Shown here one piece after another: positions 24,901-35,884 of a DNA stretch of 64,000 nt. The stretch lies in the NCBI GenBank assembly GCA_951799425.1, contig OX637399.1:33143701-33207700 (forward strand), given 5' to 3'. The position numbers and the translations under genes are program-made. The DNA is from Ilex aquifolium (taxonomy: Eukaryota > Streptophyta > Magnoliopsida > Aquifoliales > Aquifoliaceae). Each line of letters opens with the position of its first letter. Within the stretch, counting starts at the first letter, position 1. A model generated the notes under the pieces. It was not told where the DNA came from, did not search any database, and was given only the letters and a program-made list of their open reading frames with translations.

Positions 24901-27900
24901 AACAGTGTTAGCAAACCAGGCCGTGGTGGCAGTGCCTTTCGAGGTAGGGGACGAGGGCGTGGGAGACAAGGTTTGGACAACAAATCTCTTGTTGAATGTT
25001 TTTATTGTCATGATCTTGGCCATTTTCAGTATGAATGTCCAAAGAAGGGCAACGAAAAGGAGTCACAAGCCATTACGCTGAAACTACTGAACCGCTGCTG
25101 CTCATGGCATATGTTGATGTTGAGGAGATGGTGGGCCAGAAGAAAGAGTCAAGAGGCTATTTTTCAGAACCTGATACTCCAGAAGTTGATAACTGCACGA
25201 AGGAGCTGCTTCTCATGACTCATGTCGAGAAAGCACCTGATGAAACGGCATGGTTCTTAGACTCGGGATGCAGTAACCATATGTGCGGACACAAGAAATT
25301 CTTTTCAGAACTGGATGAGAGCTTCCGCAAGTCTGTAAAGCTAGGCGACAACTCCAGCATTGGTGTAATGGGAAAAGGCCGCATTCATCTCCAAGTCAAT
25401 CATGTTTCACAAGTTATTACAGAGGTATTTTATATTCCTAAATTGAAAAACAATCTCTTAAGCATTGGCCAATTACAGGATAAAGGTTTGACAATCTTGT
25501 TTCGATATAACAAGTGTAAGGTGTACCACCCCGAGAGAGGTCTTATTATCGAAACAACCATGTCACTGAATAGGATGTTTATCCTTCTTGCCAAGATTCA
25601 GCTTCAAGACCAGCATTGTTTTCTCACTCCAACACAAAATCTGGATTATCTCTGGCACTGTCGGTATGGTCATTTAAGTTTTGGAGGCCTCAAAACTCTA
25701 CAGCAAAAACAGATGGTTCATGGGTTGCCACAGCTGCAATGTTCCAGCCTGTTATGCGAAGATTGTGTGCTGGGAAAACAACACAGAAGTTCTTTTCCGC
25801 AAGAAAGTATGTGGAGAGCATCGCAGCCACTTCAGCTCCTTCATTCGGACATATGTGGGCCAATTTCTCCTATCTCCAACAGTCACAAGAGGTATCTTTT
25901 AACTTTTATTGATGACTTTAGCCGGAAACTATGGGTCTTTTTCTTAACAGAGAAGTCAGATGCTTTTAGAATGTTTCAACTTTTCAAAACGAAGGTTGAG
26001 AAAGAAACTGGCACTAGTATCCGGTGTTTGCGAACTGATCGAGGCGGGGAGTTCACATCTACTGAGTTTATTGAGTTTTGTGCAATCAATGGGATACATC
26101 GTCAACTCACCGCGGCCTACACTCCTCAGCAAAATGGAGTGGCAGAAAGAAAAAATTGAACGATCATGAACATGGTCCGAAGTCTGCTCACTAGTAGACG
26201 AGTTCCCAAAACCTTTTGGCCCGAGGCTGTCAACTGGGCAGTACACATTCTCAACAGAAGTCCTACACTTGCAGTTCGAAATAAAACTCCAGAAGAGGCA
26301 TGAAGTGACACTAAACCATCTGTTGCTCATTTTCGAGTGTTTGGGTGTCTTTCTTATGCTCATGTCCTAGATAGCAAACGCACCAAACTGGACAGCAAAA
26401 GCTTAAAATGTGTTTTGTTGGGAATTAGCGAAGAGTCCAAAGCCTATCGCCTGTATGATCCACTTTCTCAAAAGGTGCTTATCAGTCGTGATGTTATCTT
26501 TAATGAAGAGGAAAGCTGGCCCTGGGATGATAGTTATGCTGAAGCAATTCAAGCATCTCTTGATTGGAGTGATATAGATGAAGACAGCAACAATAATATC
26601 CAAGATAAAGCCATTGACAAAAATTCAGGTGGGACTGGTCATGAGGAAGGCAGCATATCCATTAGTGCTGATAATCATGGTGGCTTTCATGATGAGAATT
26701 TGGAGCATCAAACAGCCGAAGAACACACAACTGCTGATCTTATTTCCAGTCCTGCTGAAAGGCGTTCTCGACACCCACCAATCTGGATGCGTGACTATGA
26801 CAGTGGCGATGGCTTCTCTGATGATGATCATCAAGGTAATTTTGCTTTATTTGTTGATGAGGATCCTTTAACCTATGTGGATGCAGCTCAAAGTGCCAAA
26901 TGGAGATGTGCCATGGACTCTGAAATTGAAGCCATTCAGAAAAATGATACATGGGACCTCACTGATCTTCCTCATGGCGCAAAAACAGTTGGGGTGACAT
27001 GGGTATACAAGACTAAGCTGAATGAGCATGGGGAAGTTGACAAATACAAGGCTCGCCTTGTCGCCAAAGGGTACACACAACAACATGGGGTGGATTACAC
27101 GGAGGTCTTTGCACCTGTGGCTCGCATGGACACTATACGGTTGGTGCTTGCTCTAGCAGCTCAAAAAGGGTGGTCTCTGTTTCAATTAGATGTTAAGTCT
27201 GCATTTCTTCATGGTGAGTTAAAAGAGGAGGTGTACGTCGAGCAACCCCCTGGTTATGTGGTAAAAGGAGCAGAAAAGAAGGTGTATCGCTTACGAAGAG
27301 CTTTGTACGGTTTGAAGCAAGCTCCACGGGCATGGTACAGCCGCATTGAAGCTTATTTTCTGAAGGAAGGGTTTGAGAAATGTCCTTATGAGCATACTTT
27401 GTTCCTAAAAAAATCTTCACAAGGTATCTTCTTGCTTGTGTGCCTTTATGTAGATGACCTCATCTTTACTGGAAATGATGAGACTTTGTTCAGCTCTTTT
27501 AAACATTCCATGATGAAGGAATTTGATATGACGGATCTTGGACGAATGCGATATTTTCTTGGTTTAGAAGTGCTACAGCGAGCTGATGGTATTTTTATAT
27601 GTCAAAAGAAGTATGCCCAGGAGGTGTTGGAAAGGTTTAATATGGCTGGTTGTAATGCTGTATTTAATCCTATTGTTCCAGGATTCAAGCTGGTTAAAGA
27701 CTCTGCTGGCATGGCAGTGGACAGCACCTTGTATATGCAAATGGTAGGAAGTTTGATGTACTTAACCTCTACCAAACCTGATATTATGTTTGTTGTTAGT
27801 TTGCTTAGTAGGTATTTGGCACATCCTACAGAAATCCACCTCCAAGCTGTTAAGAGAGTACTCCGTTATATCAAGGGGACACTCACATATGGAATTTTTT

Positions 27901-30900
27901 ATAAACAAGGTGGTAATAAGGAGCTTCTTGCCTACACCGACAGTGATTATGCAGGCGATTTGGAAGATAGGAAAAGTACATCAGGTTTCTCGTTTTTGCT
28001 AAGCTCTGGAGCTGTATCATGGTCCTCAAAGAAGCAGCCAGTAGTCACACTCTCCACCACTAAAGCTGAGTTCATTGTTGCTGCCTCCTGTGCTTGTCAG
28101 GCCGTGTGGTTGCGAAGAATGTTAGAAAAGCTTGATCATGCCTCTACTGGAGCTACAGTGATGTACTGTGATAATAGTTCTACTATTAAACTCTCAAGAA
28201 ATCCTGCCATGCACGGTCGAAGCAAACATATTGATGTTCGCTTCCATTTCCTCCGTGATCTGACTCGAGATGGAGTTGTGACGTTGCTGCATTGTCGTTC
28301 TCAAGAGCAATTGGCTGATATCATGACCAAACCCTTGACACGAGTTGTTTTTGAGAAGCTGCGCATGTTGCTGGGTGTTTGTCAGGATCCAGGAGTAAAT
28401 TGAAGACACTGTCATCAGTTTAAGGGAGGAAATGTTACCAAAGTTTAGGTGTTGACTTAGTATTTTAGCTTTCTGTTAGCAGCAGTTCAGCTTTCTGTTA
28501 CTAATAATCCCTGAAAATCAGGGCACTGACCTATTCTTTGGCTATGACCCACGTTTATGTGGAATAGCAGTGTTATTTGCTTTTCTGTTACTCTTTGTAT
28601 GGCTATATAAAGCCACCTTGCATATTGAATAAGATAAGCTTCTCCTCCTTCAAAAACTAGCTTCAATATCGAGAAGGGTTAGATGTACGTAATCTTACCC
28701 TTATCCCTGCAAATAGAGAGGATGTTTCCACGACTCGAACAAGAAAAGAAAAATACAATTGGAAGAACAGAATTGATCTTACAGAAATATCATGTCCCCT
28801 ATTTCTGAGTTTGGCAACAGCAGGTTTGTAATCCTTTTCCAGGTTCCCCAGATTAGGAAAGATCTGCACCTTTTCACGAACAAGATCGATCGGAGATTGC
28901 AGTTTTCCAGCACCACAAGCTTGCCACTCCGGCTTAATGAGGCCCCATTTATTTGGTCCGTTAGCAGTTCCTTCCAAATAGGTGAATGGATGTTCAGCCT
29001 CTGTTACTTTGCCAGAAAGCTCATTAGCTCCGGACAACCCTGACCGTCGAACCAAAAAAGAAAAAACGAAATCAGTACATAAGTTCACAATGATGAAGAA
29101 GTTGAAAATTAGACTGGCATTGCATAAACTAGAGTTTACTAGATTATAATATTATATAATCTAACATATATGTTTACATCATCACATTTAGGGCCATCTT
29201 GGTTTCAAAATACTTATTTCGCTTCAAATTGCAATGAAGAAATAATAAAAAAAATAGGGTTTTCAGATATTTCAATTGGTCAAATTCGAGAGCAAGTGTC
29301 TTGTCCCTTTTCGATGAATGCTCAAAAGAACCTTTTTTATTTTAAGTAATGAATATTATTCAGATTTTGATACGAAATAACTCTTTCTATCATTCTATCA
29401 AAATTTTCAATATTTCACAAAAAAATTCACTTACTATGAGTAGTCGTGAATAGAATATTGAGGGAAATTTCTGAAGAATATTGTGATGATAAAAAATGAG
29501 TGGCAAAACAAGACAAAAAATTGTTAATTATCGTTAGAAGAGAGTCAATTGTTGAGCATAAAAGAAAGTCTAAAAAGAAAGGTCGATTGACAAAAAAGAA
29601 ATAATTTACAAGATATGATCTATCTAAATCTAAAATGTCAATTCCAACAAACACATATTGGACATAAAAAAAAACAGAAAAATTCCTTTATTTCGAATAG
29701 TTTGATATATGAAATGAATCAATTATTTTGATTTGTTACGTGTTTTGTTATTTTATTGAATTGAGTTGTGTGGATTTCGATATGTATAAAAGATCAAAAA
29801 AGAGTTCCGTTTTATGGTTGTTCCGTATATGTCTCTTTGGTTCGAATGAGCGTTTTGAAGAAAATTTAGTTAAGTTTAAGTTATGTTATAAAAAAAAAAA
29901 AGGAGAATTCTTGAGTTTTTCCCTCCTGCTGAAAAAGAATTCATTCTTCAGTTCATTTTTCAAAATACTTCAATTGAGACATGCAAGAAATATGCTAATT
30001 CAACAGCTTTTTTTTCAATTTCTCGTGGAGTAAAATTCTCATCAGTACGAGTCAAGGGGATGGACCCCTGGCCTCTGATGTCCATATAAAGGACACAACG
30101 AGCATAAATACCCTCTTTAACTTCTATTCTGACAGACTGAATATCTTTTATAAGGAATCGGAGGAAAATACGAAGATATTTTTTAGGAAATTCCCAACGA
30201 AAAATACACACTATTCCTTTTTTTCTATTGAATCGATCATAACCACTACATGCATTCCACGAAATTGTGCACCACAAATAGGAGCTAATAAAAAGACCGG
30301 TGATCCCATAGAAAGACATTATGATCCCTTTTGGAAAAAAAAAATTGCTGAGACAGAAATAAAGATATCAAATTTCTATCAAGGTAACTAAAAGTTCCAA
30401 CCAATAAGAATCCTAATGAACCTAAAAAAAGGATAATGGCCCACCAGAAATTACTTGATTTTCAAGACCCCATTATAGGTTTTATTCATATATGTTTTGA
30501 TCGCCACCTCATAGTACACCTCTCAAAGTGAGGGAGAAAAGGGGATACAGCATAAATTATAAGTAGTAGCTCAAGTAGTAATAGGGATGAGCTGTAAACC
30601 TAGACGTTCTGAGTTTGAATTTTGGCAACCTCTTGGAGCCAGACCATAAAGAATTTTATCCCATATGAATACCCTAATCTCTACATAGATGGTCTACCTT
30701 TGACCAGATCAAGGAGGAAATTAATCAAAGTACGCATAATCTGTGGTTATTAGCCTCACATTGTCCTCAACTATTATATTTTTCAGATTACAACCCCAAT
30801 AAAGTTGTTGATTTCATATTTTCCTAATTTTAGACATTAAAATCGTATATCTATACACGGATATTTTACCAACATAATACTTTCCTAATTTGATTTCAAA

Positions 30901-32312
30901 TTAGGCGGATATTTTCTATTTAAAACAAGACGAACATTTAATTTTAGGACAATGTCAAACTAATTCATTTAAATTAGATGTTAATGGAGGAACTTTAATA
31001 ATTGAGGGAGTAATGTGAGGCCAAATATAATTTTTCTTAATATATATTTATTTATAGGTTTGTATGCATGTATATATATATACTAGTTATTTTTCGTGCC
31101 GCAAAAAAATAAAAGTCATTTTGTTTATCTTTTGAGATTTGAATTGTATTGTATTTTATTATATAGATATACTAGTTATTGTCTGTGCCTGAAGGCACAG
31201 ACTAATAAAAATTTGTAAACAATAAACATATTTATATTCATATCCAAAATCAAATCACAAACATAGAGGAGAGATAAATGAATTTAAGTATCGGTTGTAG
31301 TGGGGGTGAGAGGCGGTGGTGGTAGTAGACGGTGATGGTTGTGGTGGGTGGCAATGACCGTGGTGGCAGCGGTGATGGTGGTGGTGGCGGCGGCAATGGG
31401 GGCGACGGCGACGGCGACGGCGACGACGGTGGTGGTGGCGGCGACGACGGCGGCGGTGGTAGTGGTGGTGGTGACGATGGCGGTGGTGGTGGCCGCGGTG
31501 GTGGCGACGATGGTGGTGGTAGTGGTGGCGGCGACGGCGACAGTGGTGGTGGTGGCGGTGGTGGTGGTGGTGGCGGCGGCGGTGGTGATTGCGGTGGTGG
31601 CGATGGTGGTGGTGGCAACGACGGCGGCGGTGGTGGCGACGACGGCAGCGGTGGCAGTGGTGGCGATGGTGGCGGTGGTGGTGGTGGAGATAGTGGTGTG
31701 ACAGTTTCAAACACTATTTTTTTTTTTAAAGTAGTTATGAGAAATAATTTGTAGAAGTACTTTTAAAAAGTCACTTCAAATACACCCTTAGGAACCTATT
31801 TTTCCTATTAAATTTAGTGTGTTAATATTAGTCGTTAGATTAACTTTAAAGTAAAATTTAAAGCGATCTGAACCGCGAAAAACAAAAGTCATTTTGTTTA
31901 TCTTTTGAAATTTGAATTGTAAGCTACTTTATTATATAGATATTCACACATGGACATATGGACTGATGGCAAATGTCAGCACTTTAATCGATTCATAACA
32001 TACATCATACATGTATGCTGATCTAGATCCCTCCAATAAAAAATTTTCTAAGCTTTTATCTTTACGATCATTTACTATTTACTATTATTAATAGGTGAGG
32101 AACCACATGTGTGTGTACATATAATAGATTTTACTTGATAGGTGACCTGACAGGAAATAAATTAAAAATATATATTTTGGAGTGGACAATACTCACGATA
32201 ATCAAAGAAATATTTTGAGTCAATAGATTTTTTGTATGTCGTGGAGAGATGATCTTTTTCATTAAGGCCAGAAACCCATTAATGTCTCATAGCTTGGTTC
32301 TTTATAAGTAAT

Positions 32313-32348
<36 letters not shown>

Positions 32349-33100
32349 GATTGTGGGTATCGGCTAATACCATCAATGAAAAGGAAGATAAAATAAAACT
32401 TCAATAGAGAAAATCACCATGTAAACACCAAATTAATAAAAGAACAGATAATCCCAAAAGAATGTAAATTAAAAATGAGATGAAAAACGTTTTTTTTTTC
32501 TACTGTTAGAGGTGTTCGGACCAACTTACGTGTATCTCGACTAATTCTTTTTTCGCTCTGGTCAAAAGCAGATCATTCATGTCAGGATTAGGGAATAGTT
32601 CAGTCAAATGCTGACCATCCACTCCAAGACTAGAGAATTCCTAAGGGATAAATCTCTCATGGCATGACTCCAAAAAATTGTCAAACTCAAGACGTCTAAG
32701 TTTATAACTCGTGTAGGTTACCATTTGAGTTATCTTGGAATTAAATATATACAATATTGGGATTAAATATATACAATACTGAATAAACCGAAAGCCATAC
32801 AATAACATATATTCTAGATGAGAAAGTAGCCATACAATTACAAACACAAAACGTCAGAAGACAACAAGAATAAATATGCATGCAAGTTTTTTAACTTTCT
32901 ACATCCATGCATCCATATATACATACGTAGATGTGTTGGAAAGAGAAAAGGAAAGAGAGAGAGAGAGAGAGAGAGATCATACCCACTGCAGATTCAGTAG
33001 CATTAATGCAGCTAATGAAAAGAGATTGGAAAGAAAGGAAGAAAAAAATGAAGAACATGGGGATGATGATACTAGGCTTGATCATGATGGCATCCATCAT
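18906..33100 (-). CDS. Secreted alpha-type carbonic anhydrase, transposon-expanded gene
   Basis: Zinc enzyme converting CO2 and water to bicarbonate, likely in the apoplast or secretory pathway. Exons on the minus strand are 33100-32983, 29039-28783, 22885-22779, 22402-22300, 21662-21504 and 21411-21358, then one of two last exons, 20536-20453 or 18971-18906. Phases agree, giving 293 or 287 residues. The N-terminus [10 protein letters not shown] followed by a hydrophobic Ile/Phe/Leu run is a signal peptide. Family hallmarks are the SPIDL block, a proton-shuttle-type His122 in NRGHDIS, zinc ligands His148 and His150 in QCHWH, His167 in ELHVVH, and SLTVPPC with Thr233. Cys81 and Cys237 are placed for the disulfide of secreted members. 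An in-frame Met further upstream (33188) would add Ser/Pro-rich residues before the signal and is less likely. Intron 1 is 3.9 kb and intron 2 is 5.9 kb, both swollen by insertions. Which last exon is used is unknown; the distal one looks more family-like. Confidence 0.88.
20150..20547. repeat. Direct repeat, proximal copy, carrying the second version of the carbonic anhydrase last exon
   Basis: The partner of 18622-18983. It contains an extra ~32 bp (about 20456-20488) absent from the distal copy. Read from the same acceptor (exon 20536-20453, minus), the C-terminus becomes [20 protein letters not shown] and ends ...GEFQ before TGA. The two copies are about 1.5 kb apart. Confidence 0.85.
22051..22088. 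repeat. G17 tract enclosed by an 8-bp inverted repeat, in a carbonic anhydrase intron
   Basis: TACGGTTG (22052-22059) and CAACCGTA (22081-22088) flank a run of 17 G (22064-22080), so the G run would sit in the loop of a small hairpin. It lies within the intron 21663-22299. Confidence 0.7.
23942..24177 (+). repeat. 5' LTR of the copia element
   Basis: A 236-bp LTR with a TATATAA promoter motif near its end. It is followed after two bases by the tRNA-Met primer-binding site. Confidence 0.92.
24250..28403 (+). pseudogene. Copia gag-pol reading frame, inactivated
   Basis: Gag starts at 24250 with a UBN2-type domain and a CCHC zinc knuckle ([14 protein letters not shown], about 24997-25038). Protease has DSGC at 25260. 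Integrase has its His/Cys-type zinc region near 25650 and a DDE core downstream. Reverse transcriptase carries YVDD at 27447-27458. RNase H has DSDYAGD, followed by the ADIMTKPL tail. Three lesions are visible: a frame change of -1 between the zinc knuckle and protease (about 25045-25070), a TGA at 26157-26159 in the integrase C-terminal part, and a TGA at 26301-26303. Both stops fit simple transitions. The copy therefore cannot make an intact polyprotein. The lineage within copia was not assigned. Confidence 0.9.
28433..28668 (+). repeat. 3' LTR of the copia element
   Basis: Same length and ends as the 5' LTR, with about six substitutions between them and no indels seen. It is preceded by the purine tract TAAGGGAGGAAA. 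Confidence 0.92.
29580..30500 (-). pseudogene. ycf4: Nuclear copy of plastid DNA containing a broken ycf4
   Basis: On the minus strand, 30319-29960 reads as the last two thirds of plastid Ycf4, the photosystem I assembly factor, with recognisable segments such as [20 protein letters not shown] and the PIEVF-like C-terminus (here SIEVF). Upstream, about 30470-30320, the N-terminal part continues in other frames, so frameshifts have accumulated in homopolymers. The flanking DNA down to about 29580 looks like the plastid spacer toward cemA. The ends are approximate. It is a NUPT inside intron 1 of the carbonic anhydrase gene and is not expected to function there. Scattered substitutions in addition to frameshifts suggest it is not brand-new. 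Confidence 0.88.
30563..30748 (+). mobile_element. SINE copy 2
   Basis: Same family as 13544-13758. It begins GTAGTAGCTCAAGTAGTAA (A-box region), has the B-box-like GAGTTTGAATTTT at about 30611, and shares the ATCCCATATGAATA-type body. No clear A tail is seen. It lies in carbonic anhydrase intron 1. Confidence 0.6.
31083..31167 (-). mobile_element. Minimal Helitron derivative (copy D), 85 bp
   Basis: On the minus strand it starts TCTATATAATAAAA after an A (base 31168) and ends CTAG before a T (base 31082). Its first ~60 bases match the 5' end of the adjacent copy C. The core and most of the 3' hairpin are missing. It lies four bases from copy C in the same orientation. Confidence 0.55.
31172..31940 (-). 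mobile_element. Non-autonomous Helitron with trinucleotide core (copy C)
   Basis: Read on the minus strand: a 5' TC start (31940) after A, and a 3' CTAG end (31172) before T, preceded ten bases earlier by a perfect 9-bp hairpin, GTCTGTGCC-TTCA-GGCACAGAC. The core at about 31300-31690 is a GGT/GGC/GAC array on the plus strand. The termini and core type match the inverted copy at 7084-7741. Long Gly-, Ala- or Pro-rich open frames here are artefacts of the triplet array. Confidence 0.75.
32313..32348 (+). repeat. (GT)n(AG)n compound microsatellite
   Basis: About nine GT units are followed directly by about nine AG units, inside carbonic anhydrase intron 1. Confidence 0.9.
32490..32738 (-). mobile_element. 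SINE copy 3
   Basis: Reverse-complement member of the SINE family seen at 13544 and 30563. Its A-box end (CCAAGATAACTCAAATGG) is at 32738, its B-box-like motif at about 32680-32688, and its A tail, a T run on the plus strand, at 32490-32499. It is located in carbonic anhydrase intron 1. Confidence 0.6.
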
Positions 33101-33490
33101 CAATATAGTCTTTGGGTATGCCAATGGTGGTGCTGATGCTGGTGGAGAAGAGGAGGAGGAGGAGGAGAGGTTTTTAATGGAAGAATGCAAATTATATAAA
33201 GTTACAAAACAAGAAGACAGAGAAGACAGAGAAGGAGAAAGGTTGTAACTTCCAATGAGGGGCTGTAAATGAAGTTATTTAATTAAAAACAAAGCGTTGA
33301 TTATGGATAAAGTTTCGGATCTGAATAGGAATGTACGTTCCAAAAACGTTCTTATGACTAATAATAGACCTTTTAATAACGGAAAATGTTATTTCTACCT
33401 AACCTTTTTATTTTTTTGTCTCTAGAAAAGATACTAACCACTAGGACATTCCTCTTTACTCGTATCTAATTTAGTAATCTTATTTGGTAA

Positions 33491-34433
33491 CTAGCAATAC
33501 ACCACGTGCGTTGCACGTGAATAGTTTTTGTACACAAAAATTAATAAAATATATTATATATATGTGTATCTGAATTAAATATCATCTCAAATTTACTAAA
33601 CTTAATTTTTCATTACTCATATTCTATTATAAGATTTTCAAAACTTTGTATTTTCTCAAAAAAATTTGTTCTAACTATAAAAAAATAGGTAAAGTTACAT
33701 TTTTATAGAATTTTGTGATTGAGATTAATTTTTTTAAAATTCATTTAATTAGGATTACACTTATATTCCTTGAATAAAATAAAAGTATTTGTTAGTATAC
33801 TAATCACATTGAAACCTTACTGTAATTAAGAATTAGTTAGGTCAATTGGAATAAGATTTAATATACTACTCTATAATATATATTTTCAAGCATATTAAAA
33901 TTCTAAAAAAATTCAAATTTTACTTAAAAATACACTACAATATATATTTTTACATAAAATATTAATACAACTTAAAAAGTTTATTGTGACTGAAGAATTA
34001 TACTGATGTAACATAAATTGATTTTAAAAAATTATATATATGATTATTTTTTATCATAGAAATAAAATGGTCAAATTTTTTGATTAAAAAAAAAATACAC
34101 ATATGTAAGTATAATGTTATATTTGCATATGAGATTAGCAATATTATATTTATGAGTTTTTGAAAGTTTTTTGAACGATTTATTGAAAATATAATGATGC
34201 GTATTTTTTTAAGGATAATATAGTTAATCAAAGAGTTTTATAGAAAATAATATTTATACATAGAGAATATATAATTAAAATAGATCTTATAGTTAATTTT
34301 GAGATTTAAATACATAAGGATATGATGGTAATTTAGACATTTAATTGTGCAAGGATGAAGTGGTCTTTGCAATCTTTTATAAGGGTAAAATAAAGATTCA
34401 AAAGTTTTTCATCTTAAGGTACTTTTATTATTA
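33491..34433 (-). mobile_element. Non-autonomous Helitron, copy A of a head-to-tail pair
   Basis: The minus-strand 3' end is CTAG (33491-33494) before T, with the hairpin CACGTGCAACGCACGTG just inside it. The 5' side (AATAAAAGTACCTTAA, near 34430) matches the 5' end of the neighbour B but lacks the initial TC, so it is slightly truncated. The body is very AT-rich. It lies about 400 bp upstream of the carbonic anhydrase start codon. Confidence 0.65.
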
Positions 34434-35884
34434 TTAGTAATGCACCACGTGCGTTACACGTGAATAATTTTTAAAAAAAAAATAATAAATAAATATTTGG
34501 TATATGTGTACTTGAATTAAATATTATTTCAAATTTATCAAACTTATTTTTTTATCACTCAAGCTCCATTATAGAATTTTTGAAAACTTTGTATGCTTTC
34601 AAGATTTGTTTTTCTGACTATAAGAAAAATGATAAAAATAAAAGAAAAGAAATAATTAAAGTTCTATTTTTTTCTATAATTTTGTAATTGAAAGTGATAT
34701 TTTAGTGGTGTTTGAAAATTAAATATTTTAAAATTAATTTGATTAAGATTCCACTTATAAATCATTGAATAAAATAAAAGTAATTATTAATATACCAATC
34801 ATATTAAAACTTTATTGTATTTAGGATTAATTAAGTCAATTGAAATAAATTTAATATACAACGCTATAATATATATTATAAAGCATATTAAAATTTAAAA
34901 AAAAATTAAGTTTTCACATAAAATATTAACACAGTTTAAAAAGTTTATTGTGACTAAAAAATCATGTAAAACTATATATACATTATTTTTTATCTTAAAA
35001 ATAAAATAGTTAAACATTTTGGTGAAAAATAAAATATCCGTATGTAGTCATAATATTATCTTTATAAAAGATATGAGTAATATTATATTGATGAAATTTT
35101 TGAAATTTTTTTTTGAATACTGTGTTAAAACTTATAATAATGCATATATTTTTTAAGAATAATATAATCAAACAAAAAGTTTCATAAAAATTGACATTTA
35201 TAAACAGAGAATAGATAATTAAAAAATTAATTTGATTAAGATTCCGCTTATACATCATTAAATAAAATAAAAATAATTATCAGTATACTAATTATATTAG
35301 AACCTTACTATATTTAGGATTATCTAAGTCAATTGGGATAAATTTTAATATACAATGCTATAATATATATTATAAGCATATTAATTTTTTAAACAAAATT
35401 CAAGTTTTCATATAAAATCTTAACACAGTCTGAAAAGTTTATTGTGACTAAAAAATCATGTAAAACTATATATACATTATTTTTTATCTTAAAAATAAAA
35501 GGGTTAAATATTTTGATGAAAAATAAAATATACATATGTAGTTATAATATTATATTTATAAGTGAGGTGAGTAATATTATATTGATAGAATTTTTTGAAT
35601 TTTTTTTTAATATTGTCTTAAAACTTATAATAATGCATATATTTTTTAAAGGTAATATAATTAATCAAAAAGTTTCATAAAAATTGACATTTACACATGG
35701 GGAATATATAATTAAAAGTGATCTTAGATGTAATTTGGAGATTTTAATAATTAAATGCATAAGGATATGATGGTAATTTAGATATTAAGTGTTAAAGGAT
35801 AGAGTGACCTTTTTAATTCTTTATGAGGGTAAAATAGTGAATCAAAAGTTTTTCATGTTAAGGTACTTTTATTAGTAGTATAGA
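34434..35884 (-). mobile_element. Non-autonomous Helitron, copy B, with internal ~500-bp duplication
   Basis: The minus-strand 5' end is TCTATACTACTAATAAAAG at 35884 after A. The 3' end is CTAA (34434) before T, preceded by the hairpin CGTGTAACGCACG. It joins copy A directly, head to tail. Inside, about 34723-35220 and 35223-35720 are tandem copies of the same AT-rich segment. Confidence 0.65.

Larger units (their letters stand above)
23942..28668 (+). mobile_element. Ty1/copia LTR retrotransposon inserted antisense in a carbonic anhydrase intron
   Basis: A 4.7-kb element with two 236-bp LTRs (23942-24177 and 28433-28668), both starting TGTTACC and ending CAATA. The exact 5-bp duplication TCGAG is at 23937-23941 and 28669-28673. 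The primer-binding site TGGTATCAGAGCC (24180-24192) fits initiator-Met tRNA, and a polypurine tract lies at about 28421-28432. LTR TATA motifs are at 24113 and 28603. The domain order Gag, protease, integrase, reverse transcriptase, RNase H is that of Ty1/copia. The host gene is on the opposite strand, so the insertion need not stop host transcription, but it adds 4.7 kb to intron 2. By eye the LTRs differ at about six positions, so the insertion is fairly recent. Confidence 0.95.

Noticed and set aside
25035..25075. Programmed gag-pol frameshift in the copia element
   Set aside because: No slippery site or downstream structure was seen, and the copy also has two nonsense codons, so a mutation is the simpler explanation.
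31250..31754. Gly-, Ala/Val- and Pro-rich open frames on both strands
   Set aside because: Triplet-repeat core of Helitron copy C. Frames stay open in both strands only because the repeat lacks stops.
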